Below are positions 55,945 through 63,471 of a stretch of DNA of 64,000 bases, in pieces. Position 1 is the stretch's first letter; each line of letters begins with the position of its first letter. A program made the translations under genes and the position numbers. The notes beneath the pieces were generated by a model, which did no database searches, was not told where the DNA came from, and saw nothing but the letters and a program-made list of their open reading frames with translations. This DNA is from Xanthomonas melonis (GTDB lineage Bacteria > Pseudomonadota > Gammaproteobacteria > Xanthomonadales > Xanthomonadaceae), in assembly GCF_020783655.1 (NCBI RefSeq), contig NZ_JAJGQH010000019.1:42049-106048 (forward strand), read 5' to 3'.

Positions 55945-58900
55945 GTGCTGAAGGTTTGGATAGGTGTGTTGTGTCTGATCGCGCTGCCGGCAAGTGCGGC
56001 CACTTCCACGGCTCCGGAGTTGCTGTTCCGGGCCTCGGCCGATCGCAGCCTGGAGGCCGATGTGGCGCGTGGCGATCGCGTGCCCAATTTCCGCGACAAG
56101 ATCGCCCTGGTGCCCACCGGCAAACGCGGCAACGCCATCGAATGGGCCGACGACGGCGTGCTGTCGTGGAACGCGCCCGGCAACCTCTACACCCAGCGCG
56201 GCACGCTCGGTTTCTTCTGGCGTTCGCGTTACCCGGTCGGCGAAGCGCCGTTCGTGATCTTCCGCGTCGGCTACGCCGACCACACCAGCTGGGACATGGC
56301 CTGGCTGCGCATCGACTGGAACGGCCACGGCTTCGACGCCTTCGTCACCGACGCCAATCTCGCGCGCACCCGCGTCTCCTTCAAGCTCGACAAGAATCCC
56401 GCTGCCAGCGCCTGGACCCACCTCGCCTTCGCCTGGGACGAAACCCGCGGCGTGCGCCTGTACGTGGACGGCAAGGAAGCCGCGCGCGCAGACTGCGGCG
56501 CGCCTTGCGCCAACGGCGGCTCGCTCGATTACGACGCCGCGCTCGACCAGTTCGGCCTGGCCGGCCGCGTGATGTCGCCGCACCAGGTACAGAGCCGCTA
56601 CAACTTCCTGCGCGGCAGCGACTTCGACGAGATCCGCATCTACGACCGCATGCTCGACGCCAGCGGCGCGGCCGCGCTGGCACGCCTGCAGGAGCCCGCT
56701 ACCGCCGAGCCGGCCACACCGGCATCGCAACACGCCGCCTTCCTGCACCGCTACGGTTGGGACAATGGCCACGCACCGCCACTGCTGGATGCACCCACCA
56801 CCCGCATCCGCAAGGTGGAATTCACCGACACGCGCGACCTCAAGCAATGGATGTGGAAGGCCACCGACGGCATCGCAGAAACCACCTGGCCCGGCGTCTA
56901 CAACCGCTCGCGCCTGCCCGGCCGCGACGACTACTTCCAGCTGCCGGACTGGAACACCTACGTCGAAGGCGGCAAGGCGCTGGACCTCAGCCTGCCGGAG
57001 GAGCCCTTCAACCGCATCGAACTGCGCGGCGCCGCCTACGGCCAGGCCACCTACGCTGCGCCTAACGCACAGGCGCAGCCGCTGTTCGCACGCAGCCAGG
57101 GCGTGGTGCGCAGCGTGGACCAGTTCCCCGAGCGCCGCGGCGGCACGCTGCGCTTTGCCAACACCGCGCAGGAAACCCCCATCCAGGAAATCTGGGCCTA
57201 CGACGTGCAGCCAGGCGCGGTGCCCAAAGGCAGCGCGCAACTCAGCTACACCGTGCGCAGCGACATCCAGCCCGACTACGACAACCTCGCACCGCTGCGC
57301 GATGTCATCGCCGGCCGTTACCCGCCCAGCGAGCGCCAGACCGTCATCGCGCTGCCCACCAAGGCACCGGCGCGCAAGCGCCCCAGCGACAAGGCCGCAG
57401 CAAGCGCGCAGCAACCCATCGTGCACATCCTGGTGCCCTCCAGCCTGGGCGACCCGCCGCCGGACCAGGCGCTGATGCGCAGCTGGTCCTACGGCTGGGA
57501 GAACATGCACGACGGCCTGGACGGCATCGCCATCACCCTGCCGGCGCTGAACCTGCCGGCCACCCACAACGGCAGCATCCCGCTCAACATCCGCATCAAG
57601 GACCCCATCTGGCCCGCACGCGACATGCTCGATGTCTCGGTCGCGGTCGCCCCCGGCCAGGCCCGCACGCTGTGGCTGGACCTGCGCGACCGCATCCTGA
57701 GCAACGACAGCCTGATGCTCAGCATCGCCGCCGCCGCGCCCGGCTTCGATGCCAACGCGCTCGACGGCACCCAGCTGCAGCTGGTGTTCAAGCCGCGCAA
57801 TGAGGCCATCACCGAACACGTCGCCGACCGCTTCAACCAGGTCAAGGACAACTGGGGCTTTCTGGTGGAAGAGCACACCACCTCCAAGCGCCAGCTGCTC
57901 TACAAGCGCCTGGACGCCGACATCACCGACCTGCTGCGCGTGGACCCGGACCACGCCCTCGGCCGCCAGTACTGGAACGACATCAGCTACGCCAACCAGG
58001 GCGCGTTGCCTGTCGAGATGCCTGCCGTGCCCAAGGGCGTGCCTGCATGGGCGTTCTGGCAGCTGCAGGACCTCAGCGCCACCCGCCGCTACATCCGCTG
58101 GTGGATCGAGCAGCGCCAGGTGGCCTACGGCGATTTCGGCGGCGGCATCTCGGATGATTCTGACCTGGTGCAGCAATGGCCCGGCGTCGCGCTGATGGGT
58201 GTGGACCCGGACATGCTCAACGCCTCCATGCTGGCGCTGTCCGATGCCAACTACCGCAACGGCATGTTCACCAACGGCCTGTCCACCATCGAAACCGACG
58301 AGCTGCATGCGTATGAGGAGGGCATCAACCTCAACAGCGCCCTTCTGTACCTCAACTGGGGCGACCCGCGCACCGTCGAGCGCCTGATGCAGACGGTCAA
58401 GGCCTTCGATAACGTCATCCAGGTCAACCCCCAAGGCCACCTGCTGTTCGCCAGCAACTGGTTCGGCGGCCGCAAGGTCTACCGCGAGCCCAACTGGCAA
58501 TGGCAAAAACCGTACTCCTTCCCCATCGTGCACCCGGCCATCCTGCTGGGTGGCTATAACGCCGACCCCAACAGCCGCCGCATCGTCACCGGGTTAGCGG
58601 ATGGCTATCTCGCCCACGCCTACACCAATGCCAAGGGCAACTGGGCGCTGCCCAACGAGATCAACTGGCAAACCGGCAAGACCCGCGGCGGCGAACTGTT
58701 CGAAGGCAGCGGCGGCGCCGACACCTTGCACACCTTCTGGGCCGCCTACCGCTTCACCGGCGAAGATCGCTATCTCAAGCCGATTAACTACCGCGTCGCC
58801 AACAGCGGCCCGAATGGTCTGTCCCTGCTCAACGAAAACTTCCTCGATGTCATGGGCAAGCGCAACGACTGGAGCGCCAAGCTCATCGACGCCGCAAATA

Positions 58901-59805
58901 AAGACGACGGCAGCGCCCCGGACTTCCCGCACCACGTGGCCTGGGAACAAACCGGCAACCTGGAGTATCTCGCCGCCATTTACCGCAGCGAGGCACGCGA
59001 GAAACTGCAGAACTTCTACATGAACACCGAAGGCCACTGGTGGAGCGACCGCGTGGAATCCCCCACGGTCAACCTGCAACGCGCACGCTTAGGGGGAGTG
59101 GCGCTCAAACGCAACCAGACCTACCCCGGCCATACCGTCAGCTGGCGCTTCAATGACCCAGAGGCCGCCACCCAAGTGGCCATCGCCATCCCCGCACCCC
59201 AGCAAGACCGCTTCACCGTCATCGCCTACAACACCTCCAATAAGGCGCAGCGCGCCAGCATGACCGGCTGGAACGTCGCCCCAGGCCAATGGCGCATCAC
59301 CCAGGGCGTGGACCGCGACGGCGACGGCAAGATCGACGGCACCGGCACCACGCGTGAGCTGGCCTTCGAAAAAAGCACGGCCATCGACATCGACTTCCCC
59401 GCAGGCCGCACCACCATCCTGCAGCTCGAACGCATCGCAGCCACCACCCCGGTCGAACTACGCCCGGACCTGGGCATCGGCCACGGCGATGTGCGCGTGA
59501 CTGCAGATGCCATCGAGGTCACCGTGCACAGCCTCGGCCATACCGATGCACCGGCCGGGTTTGTGGTGCTGGAAGATGCGCGTGGCAAGGAGCTGGCAAG
59601 AGCCGAATTCCCGTCACTCGCCGCACCACGCGATCTGCAACCGATCACCACCCAGGTGCGCCTGCCGCTGACCAACGCCGCAAACACAAAAGCCGCGCAA
59701 CTGCGCGTCATCACCGATGGCAACGTCGCAGAGATTACCGACCTCAACAATACGCTGCCGCTGCCAACCCCAACCACCGCGCCAACGACAAAAACCAACC
59801 CATAA
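55945..59805 (+). CDS. Large exported LamG-domain protein of the pectin locus (1286 aa)
   Basis: A signal peptide (MLKVWIGVLCLIALPASA) precedes a LamG/concanavalin-like domain (about 40-240, with TWTHLAFAWDETRGVRLYVDG-like SAWTHLAFAWDE). Beta-rich regions follow, and then a long helical part (about 690-1030: PAWAFWQLQDLSATRRYI, TNGLSTIETDELHAYEEGI, GGADTLHTFWAAYRFTGEDRY) that looks like an alpha/alpha toroid, and a beta-rich C-terminus. Such an architecture suits a glycan-active enzyme, possibly a new lyase or hydrolase; no catalytic family was recognised. The GTG at 55945 was taken as start for its spacing to GAGG; GTG 55939 and CTG 55948 are alternatives. Confidence 0.75.
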   Translation: MLKVWIGVLCLIALPASAATSTAPELLFRASADRSLEADVARGDRVPNFRDKIALVPTGKRGNAIEWADDGVLSWNAPGNLYTQRGTLGFFWRSRYPVGEAPFVIFRVGYADHTSWDMAWLRIDWNGHGFDAFVTDANLARTRVSFKLDKNPAASAWTHLAFAWDETRGVRLYVDGKEAARADCGAPCANGGSLDYDAALDQFGLAGRVMSPHQVQSRYNFLRGSDFDEIRIYDRMLDASGAAALARLQEPATAEPATPASQHAAFLHRYGWDNGHAPPLLDAPTTRIRKVEFTDTRDLKQWMWKATDGIAETTWPGVYNRSRLPGRDDYFQLPDWNTYVEGGKALDLSLPEEPFNRIELRGAAYGQATYAAPNAQAQPLFARSQGVVRSVDQFPERRGGTLRFANTAQETPIQEIWAYDVQPGAVPKGSAQLSYTVRSDIQPDYDNLAPLRDVIAGRYPPSERQTVIALPTKAPARKRPSDKAAASAQQPIVHILVPSSLGDPPPDQALMRSWSYGWENMHDGLDGIAITLPALNLPATHNGSIPLNIRIKDPIWPARDMLDVSVAVAPGQARTLWLDLRDRILSNDSLMLSIAAAAPGFDANALDGTQLQLVFKPRNEAITEHVADRFNQVKDNWGFLVEEHTTSKRQLLYKRLDADITDLLRVDPDHALGRQYWNDISYANQGALPVEMPAVPKGVPAWAFWQLQDLSATRRYIRWWIEQRQVAYGDFGGGISDDSDLVQQWPGVALMGVDPDMLNASMLALSDANYRNGMFTNGLSTIETDELHAYEEGINLNSALLYLNWGDPRTVERLMQTVKAFDNVIQVNPQGHLLFASNWFGGRKVYREPNWQWQKPYSFPIVHPAILLGGYNADPNSRRIVTGLADGYLAHAYTNAKGNWALPNEINWQTGKTRGGELFEGSGGADTLHTFWAAYRFTGEDRYLKPINYRVANSGPNGLSLLNENFLDVMGKRNDWSAKLIDAANKDDGSAPDFPHHVAWEQTGNLEYLAAIYRSEAREKLQNFYMNTEGHWWSDRVESPTVNLQRARLGGVALKRNQTYPGHTVSWRFNDPEAATQVAIAIPAPQQDRFTVIAYNTSNKAQRASMTGWNVAPGQWRITQGVDRDGDGKIDGTGTTRELAFEKSTAIDIDFPAGRTTILQLERIAATTPVELRPDLGIGHGDVRVTADAIEVTVHSLGHTDAPAGFVVLEDARGKELARAEFPSLAAPRDLQPITTQVRLPLTNAANTKAAQLRVITDGNVAEITDLNNTLPLPTPTTAPTTKTNP

Positions 59806-59818
59806 CCCAACACACCAA

Positions 59819-59867
59819 TCCCTTCTCCCGCACGCGGGAGAAGGTGCCCGAAGGGCGGATGAGGGCA
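59819..59867 (-). repeat. Intergenic palindromic repeat, copy 3
   Basis: CCCTTCTCCCGCACGCGGGA followed by GAAGGTGCCCGAAGGGCGGATGAGGG-type sequence; the same family as the 46111 copy, in the opposite orientation. It lies 14 bases after the LamG gene. Confidence 0.75.
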
Positions 59868-59992
59868 AAGCCGATAAAGCCAACGATCAATACTGCAAGC
59901 GCATTGACGCAACCCAAAAACTCGGCGAGGATCAAGGCACGCAGTACGTAATGCAGCCGCAAAGCCACACCTTTCTTCAGGGGGAAGAAACA

Positions 59993-60202
59993 ATGTTGAG
60001 CAAGGCAGGGAGCATCGTGGCACTGACTGTGGCCGCACTGGGGTTGTTTACCGCATCCGCGCAGGCGCGCGTCAGGGCCGCTGGCGCGCACCACACCACC
60101 AGTCACGGCGGTCACTACAGCGCAGGCCACGGCGCCTCGCACAAGGGTGGCAGCTATCGCAGCACAAGTACCAACAACCACTATCGGCGTCACAAGTCCT
60201 AG
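59993..60202 (+). CDS. Small exported His/Ser/Gly-rich protein (69 aa)
   Basis: A signal peptide (MLSKAGSIVALTVAALGLFT, cut after SAQA) leads to a mature peptide of about 45 residues rich in His, Gly and Ser (HHTTSHGGHYSAGHGASH), possibly metal-binding. GGGGGAAG lies 6 bases before the ATG. Its TAG stop falls inside the GTCCTAG arm of an attC-like structure, as also seen for the KTSC gene further on, so it might be the leftmost cassette; its codon use however resembles the chromosome. Confidence 0.6.
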   Translation: MLSKAGSIVALTVAALGLFTASAQARVRAAGAHHTTSHGGHYSAGHGASHKGGSYRSTSTNNHYRRHKS

Positions 60203-60254
60203 CAGGCCTCAAGCCAACGCCACTCGGAAGTGCAGCGTATGCAAGAACTAGGAC
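60196..60254 (+). repeat. attC-like 59-base imperfect palindrome
   Basis: Outer arms GTCCTAG (60196-60202) and CTAGGAC (60248-60254) are perfectly complementary. Between them is a hairpin ACGC-CACT-CGGA-AGTG-CA-GCGT with a two-base bulge. Size, bulged stem and stop codon in the left arm resemble an integron attC, but the right core lacks the GTT of the consensus. Confidence 0.4.
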
Positions 60255-60261
60255 GCAAAGA

Positions 60262-60645
60262 ATGCGCTATCAAAAACTCCTGAGGCTGCTCGCCGGCCTT
60301 GCCGGTGTCATGCTCGCAGCGACAGGCGCATTGCTGGTGGCGCTGGTTGCAGCAGGCCAGGTACGTGAGGGACAGACGGGCGCATTGATCAGCGGAATTG
60401 GATTTCTGGTGATGGCCGCTCCCGCGCTGGCAATGCCGTTTTCCCTACCCGCTGCCAAGCGATTGCTGATGCTGACACTGTGCTGCCTTGCCGCACTCGC
60501 GATCTGGCTTCCGTTTTGGCCGAAAGAGGGTGTGATGCCGACGCTTCAGCTGCGAGTCGCCGTCCTTGCGTTCCCGGCACTTCTGATACTCCGCATGCTG
60601 CTGGCGCGCCATCGCAAGATGACGAAGCTTAGTACTGACAATTGA
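60262..60645 (+). CDS. Small integral membrane protein (127 aa)
   Basis: Unrecognised. Four hydrophobic segments (LAGLAGVMLAATGALLVALVA, ALISGIGFLVMAAPALAMPF, LLMLTLCCLAALAIWLPF, LRVAVLAFPALLILRMLLA) and a basic C-terminus RHRKMTKLSTDN. The ATG at 60262 starts only 8 bases after the attC-like element. No partner is evident. Confidence 0.6.
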   Translation: MRYQKLLRLLAGLAGVMLAATGALLVALVAAGQVREGQTGALISGIGFLVMAAPALAMPFSLPAAKRLLMLTLCCLAALAIWLPFWPKEGVMPTLQLRVAVLAFPALLILRMLLARHRKMTKLSTDN

Positions 60646-60698
60646 TTCGAACAGCATCCGCGACGTGGTGCCACTCAATTCAAGCGCTAGGAAAATCG

Positions 60699-60899
60699 AT
60701 GGATATGATTCGCGTAAACTCATCAGCCATCAGCGCCATTGGCTACGACCCGAATATAATGCGTATGAAAATTCAATTCGTGCAGGGCCACACATACGAC
60801 TTCTGTGGTGTGCCCGCGCACGTGTTTCGGGGGCTTCTCAAGGCGGGCTCAAAAGGCGGGTACTACAACGATCACATCCGTGACCGCTATCAGTGCTAA
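60699..60899 (+). CDS. KTSC domain protein, gene cassette (66 aa)
   Basis: Short KTSC-domain protein: VNSSAISAIGYDP, MKIQFVQGHTYDFCGVPAHVF, GLLKAGSKGGYYNDHIRDRY. The domain is often found alone or at the end of lysyl-tRNA synthetases and nucleases, and its function is unclear. TAGGAAAATCG precedes the ATG. The TAA stop lies in the left arm of the attC that follows, and a GCTAGGA core-like sequence (60686-60692) lies 6 bases before the ATG, so it has the compact layout of an integron cassette. Confidence 0.75.
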   Translation: MDMIRVNSSAISAIGYDPNIMRMKIQFVQGHTYDFCGVPAHVFRGLLKAGSKGGYYNDHIRDRYQC

Positions 60900-60978
60900 C
60901 CACCTGGCTTCGGGGCATGTCATAGCAATTAATTCAAGCCGAATCCGCTTCGCGTTCGGCTTAATTCAGGCGTTTGAT
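60894..60978 (+). repeat. attC site 1
   Basis: Begins with TGCTAAC at the stop of the KTSC gene and ends in GTTTGAT. Between lie the arms AATTCAAGCCGAA and TTCGGCTTAATT, which pair except for one extra-helical base, around TCCGCTTCGCG. This is the longest and clearest member of the attC family here. Confidence 0.75.
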
Positions 60979-60995
60979 CGCGTAGGAGACATCAC

Positions 60996-61457
60996 TTGGC
61001 CGCAGTGAAGACCTCTAAGTTATCCCACCCTTTGCTTGGCATAGTCGCACTTGTTTTCGTAGTGGGCTACAAAAACCAAGGCGGACACCTGCGTGGGGAG
61101 TTCCATTTGATATTTGCGGGAAAAGCCACGGACTCCAGGTCAGAACTGATCAAGTTCGAGCAATCTCCGCATGATGGTGACGCGTTGCAGATTACGGAAG
61201 ATGTGATGGCCGACGTGGCGCTCGACGAAGCTAAGATGCACCTAAACGAGTACGTCAATGACCTGCCGGAAGTGCACAAGAATATGCTCGCTTTAGCTTC
61301 ACTATCTGCTGCTGAACCGCAGGATCTTTTCCAAGCTTGGGTCAGGCAACAGTTCCCGCAGATGCATCAATTGTCCTTCCAGACGGAGTCAGAGGACTTG
61401 CGTATTTTCATTCGGTCGTTCACCAAGTACCCAAAAATCAAGGCGAGTGCGCTTTAG
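60996..61457 (+). CDS. Cassette-encoded hypothetical protein (153 aa)
   Basis: Unrecognised. It opens with TTG 60996, 7 bases after AGGAG; GTG 61005 is an alternative. The N-terminus has a hydrophobic stretch (LLGIVALVFVVGY) that may be a strand or a membrane anchor. The rest is mixed alpha/beta with FHLIFAGKAT, a helical middle (DEAKMHLNEYVNDLPEVHKN) and a C-terminal IFIRSFTKYPKIKAS. Its base composition is visibly more A+T-rich than the chromosome to the left. Confidence 0.65.
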   Translation: MAAVKTSKLSHPLLGIVALVFVVGYKNQGGHLRGEFHLIFAGKATDSRSELIKFEQSPHDGDALQITEDVMADVALDEAKMHLNEYVNDLPEVHKNMLALASLSAAEPQDLFQAWVRQQFPQMHQLSFQTESEDLRIFIRSFTKYPKIKASAL

Positions 61458-61501
61458 TCATCCATTCAAGCCGACATCGCTTCGCTGTGGATTATTTAGG
61501 C
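61449..61501 (+). repeat. attC site 2 (degenerate)
   Basis: The left arm overlaps the stop of the preceding gene. ATTCAAGCCGACA and TGTGGATTATTT form imperfect inner arms around TCGCTTCGC, and the right core reads TTTAGGC, one base from GTTAGGC. It has probably lost activity. Confidence 0.55.
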
Positions 61502-61524
61502 AATAGCATTACAGGAGATATTTT

Positions 61525-61851
61525 ATGCAGCACCCTTATGATTTTTTCAGACTAGAAGGGCCTGTGCCCGTATATGCCGTGATTGAGAGCAGACTATCTG
61601 AAATTGGCCTTTGGGCTGAAGCTCAGCCAAATTTCCTTCAACAAGTTCTTGGCATAAAGCCAGTGCCAAACAATCCTTGGGCTGGGTTCGCGTACAAGAA
61701 TCAAGTTCTGCGTGCAGCTGGTTGGGATGTGGACAAGGACGGTAGCTACACCAACAACCCGGACAAAGCAGCAGAAGTATTTATAAAGATTGGTCATGTT
61801 TTGAGCGAGTCAAAAGATCCCGAAGAAATCCTCAGACTAGTTGGCAGGTAG
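61525..61851 (+). CDS. Cassette-encoded hypothetical protein (108 aa)
   Basis: Unrecognised small cytoplasmic protein. ATG 61525 follows CAGGAGATATTTT, a good ribosome site. Features are aromatic N-terminus MQHPYDFFRLEGPVPVYAVI, a middle PNNPWAGFAYKNQVLRAAGWDVDKDG and a charged C-terminal helix ending EEILRLVGR. No signal or membrane segment. The cassette is complete between attC 2 and attC 3. Confidence 0.65.
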   Translation: MQHPYDFFRLEGPVPVYAVIESRLSEIGLWAEAQPNFLQQVLGIKPVPNNPWAGFAYKNQVLRAAGWDVDKDGSYTNNPDKAAEVFIKIGHVLSESKDPEEILRLVGR

Positions 61852-61911
61852 TGCTAAGAATTCATCTAAGCCGAACTGACTTCGCCAGTTAGCTTAATTC
61901 ATACGTTAGAC
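61851..61911 (+). repeat. attC site 3
   Basis: From GTGCTAAG to a consensus right core GTTAGAC (61905-61911). Inner arms AAGCCGAACTG and CAGTTAGCTT pair with a two-base bulge around ACTTCGC. Confidence 0.7.
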
Positions 61912-61926
61912 CTGCATGGATAGCCA

Positions 61927-62466
61927 ATGGCGTACCTAAGTAAAAAATTCAATGCACTACTTAAAGAAGCACAGTTTACCTTGGAGATACTTGGGTCTGG
62001 CGCAACCCAGATCAGGAAAGTCAACCATTTAGAAAAAGGCACATACTTCCAAGCTTTTACAAGTCTCTCAACCGGAATTGAACGCATAGGGAAACTATGC
62101 CTGATCTTGGATCACTACATCGAATCGCGCGGCACATTCCCAGCTGATGAGCAGATGAGGAATGACATCGGCCATAACATCGAAAAGATCTATGCCAGGT
62201 CCCAAGATATTATTAAGAAGCGTGGAATTTTACTGGATCATCTTCAGGATCTCGATGCCTCAATTCACCAAGCAATTCTCAGGTCCTTGAGCAATTTTGC
62301 AAAAGGTGATCGGTGCTCAAATATCAACCTCATAACAGAAGCAAAAAGACAAGCCGATCCAATTTCAGACTGGTTCGATGGAGTGGAGAAGAAGATCTAC
62401 AACTCGTCCGTTGGTGATAAAAAAAAGCACAGATTTCACATCAATCGAAGATGGTTGAAGAGCTAA
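61927..62466 (+). CDS. Cassette-encoded HEPN-like protein, first part (179 aa)
   Basis: All-helical cytoplasmic protein. FTSLSTGIERIGKLCLILDHY followed by GHNIEKIYARSQ is the kind of pattern seen in HEPN-superfamily proteins (a conserved helix pair, then a GHd-x-L motif). The frame ends at 62466, but a second open frame (62451-62747) that also looks like protein overlaps its end. A -1 shift at the A8 tract (62419-62426) would join them into a protein of about 273 aa, so this gene is either frameshifted or relies on programmed frameshifting. ATG 61927 lies 15 bases after attC 3. Confidence 0.65.
   Translation: MAYLSKKFNALLKEAQFTLEILGSGATQIRKVNHLEKGTYFQAFTSLSTGIERIGKLCLILDHYIESRGTFPADEQMRNDIGHNIEKIYARSQDIIKKRGILLDHLQDLDASIHQAILRSLSNFAKGDRCSNINLITEAKRQADPISDWFDGVEKKIYNSSVGDKKKHRFHINRRWLKS
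62421..62427 (+). promoter_or_regulatory. A AAA AAG slippery heptamer in the zero frame
   Basis: The codons GAT AAA AAA AAG place A AAA AAG in exactly the phase of the E. coli dnaX -1 frameshift signal. After slippage translation would continue AQISHQSKMVEELIGS into the second open frame. No clear stimulatory Shine-Dalgarno or strong hairpin was identified nearby. Confidence 0.4.
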
Positions 62467-62747
62467 TTGGTAGCGTCTCTCATGTTCTCCAAACATCTGA
62501 GACAGGAAAAGAAATAAATGATCTCGAAACAGTAGGCCGCTTAGTCGGTGCAGCTTCTGCTTTTGCACCATGCCGCCAACTATATGTGCTGCAAGTGATT
62601 CGATATTGGACAGAATTACTTCGTGAGCTTCAGTATCTCGCTCAAGCCGTCCCTGGCGAAGAAATTCCTTACTTTAGCGAGATATTCGCAAGATTCGGAA
62701 ACGATGATAGTTTCCTTAGGACCCGTAAGACTTGGGAGAAGAATTGA
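62451..62747 (+). CDS. Cassette-encoded protein, second part (98 aa as a separate ORF)
   Basis: Overlaps the end of the previous frame by 16 bases. It begins MVEELIGSVSHVLQTSETGK and continues helical (LYVLQVIRYWTELLRELQYLAQ, IPYFSEIFARFGNDDSFLRT). No ribosome site precedes ATG 62451, which argues against independent translation. Most likely the C-terminal half of the protein started at 61927. Confidence 0.55.
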   Translation: MVEELIGSVSHVLQTSETGKEINDLETVGRLVGAASAFAPCRQLYVLQVIRYWTELLRELQYLAQAVPGEEIPYFSEIFARFGNDDSFLRTRKTWEKN

Positions 62748-62759
62748 TGCTCGCTTACA

Positions 62760-62819
62760 GGTCTGATGATTCATTTGAGCCGATGCCGCATCGTCGCATC
62801 TCAGCACTGGTGTTAGACC
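62760..62819 (+). repeat. attC site 4
   Basis: Outer arms GGTCTGAT and GTTAGACC pair except at one or two positions; inner TGAGCCGATGC and GCATCTCA pair with a bulge. The right core GTTAGAC (62812-62818) matches the consensus. Confidence 0.7.
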
Positions 62820-62827
62820 CTTAGGTC

Positions 62828-63436
62828 ATGAAGACGTTACCTATTTCTATCCCGCACTCTGTTGCCGATCATTACCAAAAAGATGCTCGCGATTTTGCGG
62901 CGCGCTTTGACGTTCTTTGGGAAAATCAACTTCACAAGACTGGACGGATCAAAAGCTTTGTTGATTTGGTCATGGGCTGTGAATGTGCACTCAAATGCCA
63001 TGTTTTCCTTGGTCGTCTTAACCAAAATCCAGAAGAAACTTATCAACTGATTCGCCGTGCAGGGCACAATGCTGAGCGACTATCCACTCTAGCAGCCTTC
63101 CTCCAAGATAGGTCACTCTATGAGCTAGTTGGATCCAAACTTGCCCCCTTCTCCGTTTTCATTCGGTACTCACTAGACGCTTACTCCACATTCTTCCCGG
63201 CGCTTACTGATTGGACCGACGCCCCCGTCAACCACTCAGCTACGATAGGTGACAACACCTGGGTTCTTGGTATTCGTGGCGATCTGGAAAAACTAATAGA
63301 TTCTTCTTCTCTGGAATTCTCTGGAATTGTCAGCCATGACATTGGCGCTATAATTCAGCATGAGCAAGAGATGGAATGTTTCATGCGTAGAGTTGCGCCT
63401 AAAATTTCATTCAAGCCGAAGCAGCTTAGCGGCTAG
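62828..63436 (+). CDS. Cassette-encoded HEPN-like protein (202 aa)
   Basis: Helical cytoplasmic protein. LVMGCECALKCHVFLGRL followed by LIRRAGHNAERLSTLAAF strongly recalls the 'ECxLK ... GHd--L' pattern of HEPN-superfamily proteins, which include RNases of toxin-antitoxin and abortive-infection systems. No R-x4-6-H catalytic motif could be placed with confidence. ATG 62828 lies 9 bases after attC 4. The stop is inside attC 5, so the last eleven residues (KISFKPKQLSG) are encoded by the recombination site. Confidence 0.68.
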   Translation: MKTLPISIPHSVADHYQKDARDFAARFDVLWENQLHKTGRIKSFVDLVMGCECALKCHVFLGRLNQNPEETYQLIRRAGHNAERLSTLAAFLQDRSLYELVGSKLAPFSVFIRYSLDAYSTFFPALTDWTDAPVNHSATIGDNTWVLGIRGDLEKLIDSSSLEFSGIVSHDIGAIIQHEQEMECFMRRVAPKISFKPKQLSG

Positions 63437-63456
63437 GCTTAATCCAGGCGTTAGGC
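63397..63456 (+). repeat. attC site 5
   Basis: Left core GCCTAAA and right core GTTAGGC (63450-63456) are complementary at six of seven positions. Inner arms AAGCCGAAGC and GCGGCTAGGCTT pair with bulges. It is the best consensus site of the series. Confidence 0.75.
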
Positions 63457-63471
63457 CCCTAGAGATAATTC

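Noticed and set aside
46207..59805. Plant-inducible promoter (PIP) boxes upstream of the pectin genes
   Set aside because: No TTCGC-N15-TTCGC pair was found at a suitable distance from any of the start codons.
60900..63460. Repeated AATTCAAGCCG palindromes considered as REP elements or terminators
   Set aside because: They always follow an ORF, vary in the middle while keeping core arms, and end in GTTRRRY, which fits attC better; no T-runs follow.
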